In this document: one piece after another, positions 39,423 through 48,345 of the stretch | Layout of the letters: each line of letters opens with the position of its first letter | Position numbering within the stretch: the first letter of the stretch is position 1 | Assembly (NCBI GenBank): GCA_030263295.1 | Contig: SZOS01000017.1 | Span: forward strand, 1 to 54,693 | Reading direction: 5' to 3' | DNA: 54,693 nucleotides | DNA from: Dokdonella_A sp014338185 | GTDB taxonomy: Bacteria; Pseudomonadota; Gammaproteobacteria; Xanthomonadales; Rhodanobacteraceae | Program-made: the position numbers and the translations under genes | The notes under the pieces: generated by a model | Database searches by the model: none | Told to the model about the DNA's origin: nothing | Seen by the model: the letters and a program-made list of their open reading frames with translations, nothing else

Positions 39423-41750
39423 ATGCGCATCTCCATCCCGCTGCTCGGCCTGCTGCTCGCGTTGTGCGTGGCGGGCGCGCGTGCCGAATCGATCGATTCC
39501 GCGGGCTTCTTCGACCAGGCGCGCCAGAAGCTGGCCGACCTCAACCAACAGCTCGCGGCCGGCGACCTCGACGCCAGCCGGCTGGATGCCCTGCGCGCCC
39601 AGAACAACGAACTCGTCGAGCGCGCGCAGTCCCTCATCCATGAGCGCACGCCGGCGCTCGCCGCGCTCGATGCGCGCATCGACGAACTCGGCCCGCTGCC
39701 GGAGCAAGGCGGTCGCGAGGCGGCCGACATCGGCGCGCAGCGGCGCGAACTCGAACGCGAGCGCAGCGCGATCGACGCCGACATCAAACGCGCGCGACTC
39801 GTCATCGTCGACACCTCGCAGTTTGCGGCGGCGCTGGCCCAGGCGCGGCGCGCGAGCTTCCTCGGCCATCTCACCCAGCGCACCGCCGCGCCGCTCACGC
39901 CCACGTTCTGGCGTGAACTGGCCGGCACCTTCGACCGTGACCGCGCCGCGCTGACCGCGCTGGTTGCGCAGGCGCACGCTGCGCTCTCCGGCGTGTTCGC
40001 ATCGGCCAACCTGGCGCGTGCCGCCGGCGCGGGGGCTGCGGGCCTGGCCGTGTTGCTCGGCCTGCCGTGGCTGGTCCGCCGCATGCTGGTGCCGCGCGTG
40101 GCCATGCGCCTGCCGGCGGGGCGCCTGCGCCGCTCGCTCGCGGCGCTGCTCATCGCGGCCGGCACCACGCTGTGCGCGTGGCTGGGCACTTGGATCCTGC
40201 TGCACTGGAGCACCGCGGGCGCGAGCGCCGCTGACGGCGACCAGGGACTGCGCGGCGCGCTCACCCGCGCGATGCTGTGGGGTGGCTTCGTCGCCGGCCT
40301 CGGCAGCGGCCTGCTGTCGGCGCGCCACCCCTCATGGCGGCTCGCGCCGATCGACGATGCGATCGCGCTGCGGCTGCGCGCGCTGCCGTGGCTGCTCGGC
40401 GGCGCGGTCGCGCTGGCGTTCCTGGTCGGGTTCTTCTATCGCTTCGCAGGCGTGGGAGTGTCGGCGACGATCCTCGGCAGCCTCGGGCTCAGCCTTGTGT
40501 ACGCGCTGGTGATCGGCTGGGGCCTGCTGCGCGCGACCCACCGTGCCACCACGCCGCCCGAGGCGGTTGCACGCCCGGCCTGGATGGGTGGCGTGATCGC
40601 GCTGCTGTGGCTGGCCGTGGTCACGGTGCTCGGCTGCGCGCTCGGCGGCTGGATCGCCCTGGCCTATCAAATCGCCCAGCAGATGGTCGGCGCGATCATC
40701 GTGGCTGCGCTGCTGTACCTGCTGGTCCATGTGATCGAGGACCTGTTCGCGGGCGCGATCCACTCGCGCAGCGCCTGGCTGCAGCGCACGCTGGGACTGC
40801 AGCAACACACGCTCGACCAATGGTCGGTGCTCGGCACCGGCGCGCTGCGCGTGGCCGCGCTCATGCTCGGCGTGCTCGCGGTGCTCGCGCCGCTGGGCGC
40901 CGATCCGAGCGAACTGGTCGGCAAGATCGTGGCGCGTGGCGGCGTGCTGAGCATCGGCTCGCTGTCGCTCACCCCGGCGATGGTGCTGGGCGCCGCGCTC
41001 GTGCTCGTGGTCGGCATCGCGCTGGTGCGCGGCGTGCAGCGCTGGTTGCGCGGCACCTACCTGCCGACGACCCGGCTCGACGCGGCCATGCGCGAGTCGA
41101 TCACCACGCTGCTGGGTTGGCTCGGCATCGTGCTCGCGGTGAGCGCGGCGCTGGCCACGCTCGGCCTGGGCCTGGAGCGCGTGGCGTGGATCGCCAGCGC
41201 GCTGTCGGTCGGCATCGGCTTCGGCCTGCAGGCGATCGTGCAGAACTTCGTATCGGGGCTGATCCTGCTGGTCGAGCGCCCGGTCAAGGTCGGTGACTGG
41301 GTCGTGCTCGGCGACATCGAGGGCGACATCCGCCGCATCAACGTGCGTGCCACCGAGATCCAGCTCGGCGACCGCTCCACCGTGATCGTGCCCAACTCCG
41401 AACTCATCACCAAGAGCGTGCGCAACGTCACCCAGGCCAACGCCGAAGGTCGCGTGCGCATGCTGCTGCCGCTGCCGCTGGCCAGTGACGCCGAGCGCGT
41501 GCGCGGGATCGCGCTGGCGGCCTTGGCGGCCCATCCCGAAGTGCTGGTGCGCCCGCCACCGTCGGTGCTGCTCGATGGCATCAGCCAGGGCAACCTCGTG
41601 TTCGCGCTGGCGGCCTACGTGGCCGATCCGCGGCGCGTGGCCGTGGTGCGCAGCGAACTGCTGCTGACGATCCTCGCGCAGCTGGGCGAAGCCGGAGTGG
41701 CGCTGTCCACGCCACTGCAGGTCACGGCCGCGCCCGGCGCGGGCGGCTGA
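39423..41750 (+). CDS. mechanosensitive channel, MscS family with DUF3772-type periplasmic region
   Basis: 775 residues. A signal peptide (1-21) precedes a periplasmic helical region (about 25-190) rich in Glu/Arg/Leu, as in MscK/YbiO-like large channels. About ten membrane helices (190-590) lead into the MscS core. The pore helix region IASALSVGIGFGLQAIVQNF (about 598-617) and the beta domain ILLVERPVKVGDWVVLGDIE are typical, with the cytoplasmic vestibule signature VPNSELITKSVRNVT. It should release solutes upon osmotic downshock. The 231-bp gap after aceE has nothing recognisable. The start at ATG 39423 is supported by the signal peptide, not by a clear ribosome site. Confidence 0.9.
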   Translation: MRISIPLLGLLLALCVAGARAESIDSAGFFDQARQKLADLNQQLAAGDLDASRLDALRAQNNELVERAQSLIHERTPALAALDARIDELGPLPEQGGREAADIGAQRRELERERSAIDADIKRARLVIVDTSQFAAALAQARRASFLGHLTQRTAAPLTPTFWRELAGTFDRDRAALTALVAQAHAALSGVFASANLARAAGAGAAGLAVLLGLPWLVRRMLVPRVAMRLPAGRLRRSLAALLIAAGTTLCAWLGTWILLHWSTAGASAADGDQGLRGALTRAMLWGGFVAGLGSGLLSARHPSWRLAPIDDAIALRLRALPWLLGGAVALAFLVGFFYRFAGVGVSATILGSLGLSLVYALVIGWGLLRATHRATTPPEAVARPAWMGGVIALLWLAVVTVLGCALGGWIALAYQIAQQMVGAIIVAALLYLLVHVIEDLFAGAIHSRSAWLQRTLGLQQHTLDQWSVLGTGALRVAALMLGVLAVLAPLGADPSELVGKIVARGGVLSIGSLSLTPAMVLGAALVLVVGIALVRGVQRWLRGTYLPTTRLDAAMRESITTLLGWLGIVLAVSAALATLGLGLERVAWIASALSVGIGFGLQAIVQNFVSGLILLVERPVKVGDWVVLGDIEGDIRRINVRATEIQLGDRSTVIVPNSELITKSVRNVTQANAEGRVRMLLPLPLASDAERVRGIALAALAAHPEVLVRPPPSVLLDGISQGNLVFALAAYVADPRRVAVVRSELLLTILAQLGEAGVALSTPLQVTAAPGAGG

Positions 41751-41801
41751 CGACGCACCCGGCCCGCGGTCCGCGCGCCGGGCCGCACCGCGGCATGGCC
41801 C

Positions 41802-41834
41802 AAAACGACACCGCCGGCGCGAGGCCGGCGGTGT
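41802..41834 (-). terminator. intrinsic terminator of the HU-like gene
   Basis: Arms ACACCGCCGGC (41808-41818) and GCCGGCGGTGT (41824-41834) form an 11-bp GC-rich stem with a GCGAG loop. On the minus strand the stem is followed by CGTTTTG, about 30 nt after the HU stop codon. The stem could also serve the convergent MscS gene, but there is no T-run on that side. Confidence 0.7.
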
Positions 41835-41864
41835 GTGTACTGCAATGGATGGACCGGACGCGGT

Positions 41865-42224
41865 TTACTGCGCGGCATCCTTGAGCTTCTTGAGCGCGCG
41901 GATCTTGACCTTGACCGAGGCGGGCTTGGCAGCGAACCAGCGCTCTTCCTTGGTGAACGGATCGATGCCCTTGCGCTTGGGCTTGGCGGGCACGTTCACC
42001 GCGGTGATCTTGAGCACGCCCGGCAGCGTGAACTGGCCAGCGCCCTTCTTGTGCACCGAATTGGCAACCGCCTGCTCCAGCGTCGCGAGCACACTGCGCA
42101 CGTCCTTTGCGGCAACGCCACTGTACTCGGCCAGATATGCCACCAGTCCGGACTTGCCAAGCGGCGCGGTGATCGGCTTCGGCGCGGCCTTCTTGCCCGC
42201 AGCCGGCTTCTTGGATGTAGCCAT
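41865..42224 (-). CDS. HU/IHF-family DNA-binding protein with lysine/alanine/proline-rich N-terminal tail
   Basis: 119 residues. Residues about 1-25 are a basic tail (TSKKPAAGKKAAPKPITAP), followed by the HU fold: LVAYLAEYSGVAAKDVRSVL (helices), GAGQFTLPGVLKITAV and a DNA-binding arm region with KPKRKGIDPFTKEERWFAAKPASVKVKIRALKKLK. The canonical arm-tip proline motif of HU (RNP) is replaced by the KGIDPFT stretch, so this is a divergent paralogue rather than HU-alpha/beta or IHF; similar proteins are common in Xanthomonas. It probably acts as a nucleoid-associated protein. It has its own terminator and three phased A-tracts in the upstream region. Confidence 0.85.
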   Translation of the reverse strand: MATSKKPAAGKKAAPKPITAPLGKSGLVAYLAEYSGVAAKDVRSVLATLEQAVANSVHKKGAGQFTLPGVLKITAVNVPAKPKRKGIDPFTKEERWFAAKPASVKVKIRALKKLKDAAQ

Positions 42225-42287
42225 GGTTATCGTTTCTCCGTGGGGTAGCGCGGCGCATCGCTTGCGTCGCTGTGCCTAGCGTATCCG

Positions 42288-42338
42288 TTTTTTTGGCGCG
42301 ATGCGCGGGTTTTCCACGCCCGGATCGCGGTTTTTTTT
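42288..42338 (-). promoter_or_regulatory. phased A-tracts upstream of the HU-like gene
   Basis: On the minus strand A-runs occur at 42338-42331 (8), 42313-42310 (4) and 42294-42288 (7), with centres about 23 and 20.5 bp apart, close to two helical turns. They stand out in a very GC-rich setting and predict DNA curvature or UP-element-like behaviour just upstream of a weak -10 candidate (TACGCT, about 42284-42279). Confidence 0.55.
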
Positions 42339-42387
42339 CACGCCGACCCGCCCCTGCCGATGCCGCGGCGCAGCGCCCGGGCGCGGT

Positions 42388-44703
42388 TCAATCGGCAGCC
42401 GGCGCGGCACCGGGCGCGGCGGCGCTGGCGGCGCGGATCTGCGCCTCGACCACCGCGAGCGCGGTCATGTTGAACACGCGCCGCACGGTGGCCGCGGGAG
42501 TCAGCACGTGCGCGGGTCGCGACAGGCCCATGAGGATCGGGCCGAGCACCACGCCGTCGGTCATCACCCGCGTCATGTTGAAGGCAATGTTGGCCGCGTC
42601 CATGTTCGGACACACGAACACATTGGCGGTGCCGCCCAGGCGCGAATTGGGGAACAGCCGCTCGCGCACCTCGGGGATCAGCGCGGTGTCGGCGTGCATC
42701 TCGCCCTCGACCTCGACCCGCGGCAGGCGCTCGCGCAGGAGCTCGACCACGCGGCGCATCTTCTGCGCGCTGGCATCGACATGGCTGCCGAAGTTGGAAT
42801 GCGACAGGACCGCGAGCTTGGGCGTGATGCCGAACAGCTTGAGCCGCAGCGCCGCCTGCGCGGCCGCCTGCGCGATGTGCTCGGCATCGGGATCGACCGC
42901 GGCGTGGGTGTCGAGGAAGAAGAACACGCCGCGCTCGTTGAACACCGCGCTCATCGCCGACAGCGCATCCACGCCCGGGTCGAACGGAATGATGCCGCGC
43001 AGGTAGCCGAGCTTCTTGTGGTAGCGGCCGACGATGCCGCAGATCATGCCGTCGGCCTCGCCGCGGCGGAGCATGAGCGCGGCGATCACGGTCGCGCGCG
43101 AGCGCACGATCTGCTTGGCGCTGTCGGGGGTCACGCCGTCACGCTGCAGCAGTTCGTGGTACAGCGTCCAGTAGTCCTTGAAGCGCGGGTCGTCGCCGAT
43201 GTCGCACAGCTCGAAGTCCACGCCCGGCTTGATGCGCAGGTGCAGGCGCTCGATGCGCGCCTGGATCACCGCCGGCCGGCCGATGAGGATCGGTTGCGCG
43301 GTGCCTTCATCGACCACGTGCTGCACCGCGCGCAGCACCGTTTCCTCCTCACCCTCGGCGTAGACGATGCGCTTGGGGTCGGCCTTGGCGCGCGCAAACA
43401 CCGGCTTCATCACCAGCGTGGTGCGGAACACGAACGCATTGAGCTTGTCGCGATACGCGCGCAGGTCCTCGATCGGCCGCGTCGCCACGCCCGACTCCAT
43501 CGCCGCACGTGCCACCGCGGGCGCCAGCTCGACGATGAGGCGCGGATCGAACGGCTTGGGGATGATGTAGTCGGGCCCGAACGACAGGCTCTGGCCGCCA
43601 TAGGCGCGCGCGGCCACGTCGGTCATCTCACGCCGCGCGAGCTTGGCGATCGCCTGCACGCAGGCCACCTTCATCGCCTCGTTGATGACGGTGGCACCGA
43701 CATCGAGCGCGCCGCGGAAGATGTACGGGAAGCACAGCGCGTTGTTGACCTGGTTGGGATAGTCCGAGCGGCCGGTCGCGATGAGCGCGTCCTCGCGCGC
43801 CGCGCGCGCCTCCTCGGGCAGGATCTCGGGCGTGGGGTTGGCCAGCGCGAGGATGATCGGCCGCTGCGCCATACGCTTGACCATGGCCGGCGTGAGGATG
43901 CCCGGCGCCGACAGCCCGAGGAACACGTCGGCCCCGTCAATGATCTCGTCGAGCGTGCGTGCGGCGGTGTCGCGCGCATAGCGGGCCTTGTTCGGGTCCA
44001 TCTCCTGCTTGCGGCCCTGCCACACCACACCGAGCCGGTCGGCGACCCAGATGTTCTCCATCCTCACACCCAGGCTCACCAGCATGTCGAGGCAGGCGAT
44101 GCCGGCCGCGCCGGCGCCGGTGGACACGAGCTTGATGTCCTCGAACTTCTTGCCGGCGATGTGCAAGGCGTTGAGCACGGCCGCGCCGACGATGATCGCG
44201 GTGCCGTGCTGGTCATCGTGGAACACCGGAATCTGCATGCGCTCGCGCAGCTTCTTCTCGACCTCGAAGCACTCGGGCGCCTTGATGTCCTCGAGGTTGA
44301 TGCCGCCGAAGCTCGGCTCCAGGCTGGCGATGATGTCGACCAGCTTGTCCGGATCGCGTTCGTTGACCTCGAGGTCGAACACGTCGATGCCCGCGAACTT
44401 CTGGAACAGGATGCCCTTGCCCTCCATCACCGGCTTGGCCGCGAGCGGGCCGATGTCGCCGAGGCCGAGCACCGCGGTGCCGTTGGTGATCACCGCGACG
44501 AGATTGCTGCGCGCGGTGAGCGTGGACACCTCGCGCGGATCGCGCACGATCTCCTCGCAGGCCGCGGCCACGCCCGGCGAATAGGCCAGCGACAGCTCGC
44601 GCTGGGTCACCACCGGCTTGGTCGGCGTGACCTTGATCTTGCCCGCGGGATTCTTGCGGTGATAGTCGAGGGCGGCTTGCTTGAGTTCTTCGGTGGTGGA
44701 CAT
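42388..44703 (-). CDS. maeB: NADP-dependent malic enzyme with phosphotransacetylase-like C-terminal domain
   Basis: 771 residues. Residues about 1-420 form the malic enzyme part, converting malate to pyruvate and CO2 with reduction of NADP: SLAYSPGVAAACEEI, NGTAVLGLGDIG, the metal-site region FHDDQHGTAI, and the nucleotide fold STGAGAAGIA. Residues about 430-755 resemble phosphate acetyltransferase (RIVYAEGEEETVLRA; VFVCPNMDAANIAFN) but in this family serve as an acetyl-CoA-sensing regulatory domain. The start at ATG 44703 matches the family; the upstream ATG 44763 overlaps the promoter. It provides pyruvate, and NADPH, feeding the aceE reaction. Confidence 0.97.
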   Translation of the reverse strand: MSTTEELKQAALDYHRKNPAGKIKVTPTKPVVTQRELSLAYSPGVAAACEEIVRDPREVSTLTARSNLVAVITNGTAVLGLGDIGPLAAKPVMEGKGILFQKFAGIDVFDLEVNERDPDKLVDIIASLEPSFGGINLEDIKAPECFEVEKKLRERMQIPVFHDDQHGTAIIVGAAVLNALHIAGKKFEDIKLVSTGAGAAGIACLDMLVSLGVRMENIWVADRLGVVWQGRKQEMDPNKARYARDTAARTLDEIIDGADVFLGLSAPGILTPAMVKRMAQRPIILALANPTPEILPEEARAAREDALIATGRSDYPNQVNNALCFPYIFRGALDVGATVINEAMKVACVQAIAKLARREMTDVAARAYGGQSLSFGPDYIIPKPFDPRLIVELAPAVARAAMESGVATRPIEDLRAYRDKLNAFVFRTTLVMKPVFARAKADPKRIVYAEGEEETVLRAVQHVVDEGTAQPILIGRPAVIQARIERLHLRIKPGVDFELCDIGDDPRFKDYWTLYHELLQRDGVTPDSAKQIVRSRATVIAALMLRRGEADGMICGIVGRYHKKLGYLRGIIPFDPGVDALSAMSAVFNERGVFFFLDTHAAVDPDAEHIAQAAAQAALRLKLFGITPKLAVLSHSNFGSHVDASAQKMRRVVELLRERLPRVEVEGEMHADTALIPEVRERLFPNSRLGGTANVFVCPNMDAANIAFNMTRVMTDGVVLGPILMGLSRPAHVLTPAATVRRVFNMTALAVVEAQIRAASAAAPGAAPAAD

Positions 44704-44754
44704 GTCGACCCGGGGCTGGAAGGGTGCGGCGCGCGCAGCGCCGATGCGTGCCGA

Positions 44755-44760
44755 ACTATA
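44755..44760 (-). promoter_or_regulatory. candidate maeB -10 box
   Basis: TATAGT on the minus strand, about 50 bp upstream of the maeB ATG, in the 181-bp divergent gap with the sigma factor gene. No -35 is recognisable. Confidence 0.3.
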
Positions 44761-44827
44761 CAACCGCGACGCGACGCGGCGGCGACCGCCGCCTGCATGC
44801 GCACGGCTGCAGCGGCGCGCGGATCAT

Positions 44828-44836
44828 TGCTATCCT
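44828..44836 (+). promoter_or_regulatory. candidate extended -10 promoter of the ECF sigma gene
   Basis: TGCTATCCT fits an extended -10 (TGn followed by TATCCT) about 48 bp before the ATG at 44885. No -35 match is seen, as is common for extended -10 promoters. Confidence 0.35.
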
Positions 44837-44884
44837 GCGCGGCCGGCGGCGCGGCGCCGCTGGGCTGGAAGCACCGGAGCCACG

Positions 44885-45448
44885 ATGGGCGCAGCGTTCG
44901 ACGTCGAGGAAATCACCGCGCTGCTCGACCGCTGCGGCCACGGCGACGAGGTCGCGCGCGCGCAGCTCACGCCGCTGGTCTACGCCGAACTCAAGACGCT
45001 GGCGGCGCGCGCGCTGCGCGGCGAGCGCGACGGCCACACGCTGCAGACCACCGCCCTGGTCAACGAGGCCTGCCTGCGCCTGCTCGGCCAGCGCCGGCTG
45101 CAGGCGGGCAACCGCGCCCAGTTCGCCGCGCTGGCGGCCCAGGCCATGCGCCGCATCCTGGTCGACCATGCGCGGCGCCGCGCGGCCGCCAAGCGGCCGA
45201 GCGCCGATCTGCGCGTCGCGATCGACGACATCGACCTGCCCGCCGCGGCCAGCGACCTGCTCGGCCTGGACGCCGCACTCGAGCGCCTGGCCGAACTCAG
45301 CCCGCGCCAGGCGCGCGTGGTCGACCTCAAGTTCTTCGCGGGCATGGAACTGGAGGAAATCGCCGACGTGCTCGCCGTGGCGCGCCCCACCGTGGTGCGC
45401 GACTGGCGCATGGCGCGCGCGTGGCTGCAGCGCGAACTGGCGCCCTGA
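44885..45448 (+). CDS. ECF-type RNA polymerase sigma factor (TIGR02999-like)
   Basis: 187 residues. Region 2 lies at about 20-90 (LTPLVYAELKTLAARALRGE, QTTALVNEACLRLL, FAALAAQAMRRILVDHARRR) and region 4 at about 125-185 (LAELSPRQARVVDLKFFAGM, LEEIADVLAVARPTVVRDWRMARAWLQREL). The region 2 wording LVNEACLRLL and RRILVDHARRR marks the ECF group that is regularly encoded beside membrane Ser/Thr kinases and lacks an anti-sigma factor. Activity may therefore be set by phosphorylation or expression rather than by a RseA/ZAS-type anti-sigma. The kinase gene starts 9 nt downstream, so they form an operon. Good CCGGAG ribosome site. Confidence 0.93.
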   Translation: MGAAFDVEEITALLDRCGHGDEVARAQLTPLVYAELKTLAARALRGERDGHTLQTTALVNEACLRLLGQRRLQAGNRAQFAALAAQAMRRILVDHARRRAAAKRPSADLRVAIDDIDLPAAASDLLGLDAALERLAELSPRQARVVDLKFFAGMELEEIADVLAVARPTVVRDWRMARAWLQRELAP

Positions 45449-45457
45449 GCCGCCGCG

Positions 45458-48283
45458 ATGGCTTCGTCCGGTGAACGCTACCAACGCGCCCAGGCCATCG
45501 TGCATGCCTTGCTCGAACTGCCGCCCGCGGCGCGCCCGGCGCAGCTGGCCGACGCCTGCGGCACGGACGCGGCGCTGCGCGAGGAAGTGCAATGGCTGCT
45601 GGCCGCGGCCGAGCGCGACGATGATGCAACCCTGCCCCAGCTGCAGGGCGTGGAAGCGCTGCGCCACGACCTGGGCGCCGCGCAGGTCGGCAGCAACGCA
45701 CCGCGCCACTACCGGCTCATCGAGCGCCTCGGCGAGGGCGGCATGGGCCAGGTGTGGTTGGCCGAACGCGACGATGGCAGCGTGCGCCAGCGCGTCGCGC
45801 TCAAGCTGCTGCGCACCGGCGCGGCACCCGCCGCGGGCGAACGCGCGCGGTTCATGGCCGAGGGCCGCATCCTCGCCGCGCTCAACCATCCCAACATCGC
45901 CCATCTGGTGGATGCGGGCGTGGGCGACGACGGCATGCCGTTCCTGGCCATGGAATGCGTCGACGGCCTGGCGCTGGACCGCTGGTGCGCGCAACGCGAG
46001 CTCACGTTGCGCGGGCGCATCGAGCTGTTCCTCAAGGTGTGCGCCGCGGTCGAGTACGCCCACGCGCGGCTGGTGATCCATCGCGACCTCAAGCCGGCCA
46101 ACATCCTGGTCACGGCCGCGGGCGAACCCAAGCTGCTCGATTTCGGCATCGCGCGCCTGCTCGACGCCGAGGTCGGCGGCAATGCCACCACCGTGCTCAA
46201 CGCGATGACGCGCGCCTATGCGAGCCCCGAGCAGATCCGTGGCGAGCCGCTGGGCACCGCCACCGACATCTACTCGCTGGGTGTGATCCTGTATCAACTG
46301 CTGACGGGCGTGCGGCCGTTCGACCACCTGCGCACCGAGCACGAGCGCGCCAACGCGATCGTGTCGGGCCAGGTCACGCCGCCCAGCCGCAGCCATCGCG
46401 CCGACGGCGGCACCCGCGAGCCGGCGGCGGCGCCAGTGCCGTCACGGAACATTCCGGCCGACATCGATGCGATCGTGCTCAAGGCGCTGCGCCGCGAACC
46501 CGAACAACGCTACACCAGCGTGTCCGAGCTGGCCCAGGACCTGCGCCTGTTCCTCGCCGCGCGCCCGGTGCTGGCGCGGCGCGGGCAATGGGGTTATCGC
46601 GCGCGCTGCTTCCTGCGCCGCAATCGCTGGCCGCTGGCGATGGCCATGGCGCTCGCCGCGGTCGCCGGCGGCTTCACCTGGCGCACCGTGCTGGCCGAAC
46701 GCGAGGCGCGCGCACAGGCCCGCACCGCCGAGCGCGTCACCGCCTTCCTCAGTTCGATCTTCGCGGCGAGCGATTCCAACCTCAACCACTCGCTGCACAG
46801 CGAGCTCACCGCGCGCGACGTACTCGATGCCGGCACCGAGCGCATCCAGCGCGAACTCACCGGCGAGCCCCAGGTACGCGCGCGCCTGCTCGAGGCGGTC
46901 GGCAACGCCTATCGCCACATGAATGCGAACAACCGCGCCGCCGGGCTCATGCGCGAAGCGGCCGAGCTCAACCTGTCGCCCGCGGTCGACGACCGCATCG
47001 CCGCGGCGCGTTGCCTGGAGGCGCTGGCCAACCTGCTCGCCAACGGTGAGTTCCGCGCCAGCGAAGCCGAGGACGCCGCACGCCGTTCGCTCGCGCTCGC
47101 GCAGCAGCTCACGCCCGCGGGCTCGCAGGCGATCGCCAACGCCTGGATGGTGCTGTCACTGGCGCAGAACCGCGCCGGCAACTACCGCGCCGCCGAAAGC
47201 TCGGCGCGCACCACGCTGGCGATGAACCTCGCGCTGCGCGACGCGCCCGGACAGCGCCTCAACGCGGCCTACCACAACCTGTGCCTGATCCTGGCCAACC
47301 GCGGCGAGCTGGACGAGGCGGTGCGCAACTGCGAGCTCACGCTGCCGGTATACGCCGCCGAGCAGCAACTGGAGTCGGTCGGCGCAGCGATGACCTATTC
47401 CCGCAGCGCGCAGGCGCGCGCGCGCCGCTTCGAGGTGCAGCCCGCGCTCGCCGAGATCGACCACGCGCTGCGCATCGCCCGCGCAGCGCATGGCGAGCAG
47501 GCGCCGTTCGCCGCGCTGTTCCAGCTGCGCAAGGCGGTGATCCTCGATGACCTGGGCCACTACCACGAGGCCGCAGGCGTGCTCGCGCAGGCGCTGGCCA
47601 TGCAGGAGCGGATCAACGGCCGCGACAGTGGCGAGTACGCGGCGGTGCGGCTGGAACTCGCGCGCCGGCAGCTCCTGCTCGGCGAGCTGGATGCGGCCTT
47701 GCCCGTGCTGGGCACGCTCGCGGCGGAGTTCGCAACCCGCTACGGCAGCGATGATCCACGCACCGCCGACGCGCAGGTGCTGTTCGCGCAGGCATCGATC
47801 GACGCGGGCGAAGCCACGCGTGCGGCGCGCGCCGCGCTCGACGCGGCCAGCCGTGCCTGGGCCGGCAAGGACGATCCGGAGTCGCCCGCGGCGCTGCGGG
47901 TGGCCGCGACGCTGGCGCAGTGGTTCGCGCTGCACGGCGACGGCGATCCGGCCCAGGCGCTGATCGCGCGCGTACTCGCGCCGCAGGCACGCAGCGACGT
48001 TTGGGCGCGCACCCGCGCCGCGCTCGCGCGTGCCACGCTCGCGCGCCTGCAAGGCCAGCCCGCGGCCGCGGCCGCGGCCCTCGGCGCGGCCTACCAGCGC
48101 CTGCACGACCAGGCCGGCGCCGCGCATCCCGTCACCGCGCGCATCGGGCTGCTGTATGCGCAGGCGCTCGATGCAGCGCGCCAGCCCACGCTCGCGGCGC
48201 CGCTGCGCGAGCAACTGCAGGCGATCGTCGCGCGCGCCTACCCCGCCGCTTCACGCTGGCGCACGACCACGCCCTCGCACTGA
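45458..48283 (+). CDS. transmembrane serine/threonine protein kinase with periplasmic TPR-like repeats
   Basis: 941 residues. The N-terminal 80 residues are helical; the kinase domain covers about 84-365 with the glycine loop GEGGMG (92-97), the ATP lysine K116 (VALKLL), H208-R-D210-LKPAN, D228-F-G230 and SPEQIRGE (256-263). All catalytic residues are present, so it should be active. One transmembrane helix at about 391-407 follows a basic stretch (RRNR). The extracytoplasmic part (410-941) is helical tetratricopeptide-like repeats, probably a sensing or partner-binding platform. It is co-transcribed with the ECF sigma factor, its most likely target. It is convergent with the M20 gene, 62 bp away. 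Confidence 0.93.
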   Translation: MASSGERYQRAQAIVHALLELPPAARPAQLADACGTDAALREEVQWLLAAAERDDDATLPQLQGVEALRHDLGAAQVGSNAPRHYRLIERLGEGGMGQVWLAERDDGSVRQRVALKLLRTGAAPAAGERARFMAEGRILAALNHPNIAHLVDAGVGDDGMPFLAMECVDGLALDRWCAQRELTLRGRIELFLKVCAAVEYAHARLVIHRDLKPANILVTAAGEPKLLDFGIARLLDAEVGGNATTVLNAMTRAYASPEQIRGEPLGTATDIYSLGVILYQLLTGVRPFDHLRTEHERANAIVSGQVTPPSRSHRADGGTREPAAAPVPSRNIPADIDAIVLKALRREPEQRYTSVSELAQDLRLFLAARPVLARRGQWGYRARCFLRRNRWPLAMAMALAAVAGGFTWRTVLAEREARAQARTAERVTAFLSSIFAASDSNLNHSLHSELTARDVLDAGTERIQRELTGEPQVRARLLEAVGNAYRHMNANNRAAGLMREAAELNLSPAVDDRIAAARCLEALANLLANGEFRASEAEDAARRSLALAQQLTPAGSQAIANAWMVLSLAQNRAGNYRAAESSARTTLAMNLALRDAPGQRLNAAYHNLCLILANRGELDEAVRNCELTLPVYAAEQQLESVGAAMTYSRSAQARARRFEVQPALAEIDHALRIARAAHGEQAPFAALFQLRKAVILDDLGHYHEAAGVLAQALAMQERINGRDSGEYAAVRLELARRQLLLGELDAALPVLGTLAAEFATRYGSDDPRTADAQVLFAQASIDAGEATRAARAALDAASRAWAGKDDPESPAALRVAATLAQWFALHGDGDPAQALIARVLAPQARSDVWARTRAALARATLARLQGQPAAAAAALGAAYQRLHDQAGAAHPVTARIGLLYAQALDAARQPTLAAPLREQLQAIVARAYPAASRWRTTTPSH

Positions 48284-48345
48284 AGGGTGCGCGGCGCGGG
48301 CACGGGCGCGGTGGCGCGGACCCGCCGCCTCGCGGCCGCACCCGT

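Noticed and set aside
36291..40328. Minus-strand open frame of 1345 codons opposite aceE and the MscS gene
   Set aside because: Antisense shadow with biased composition, spanning two clearly real genes.
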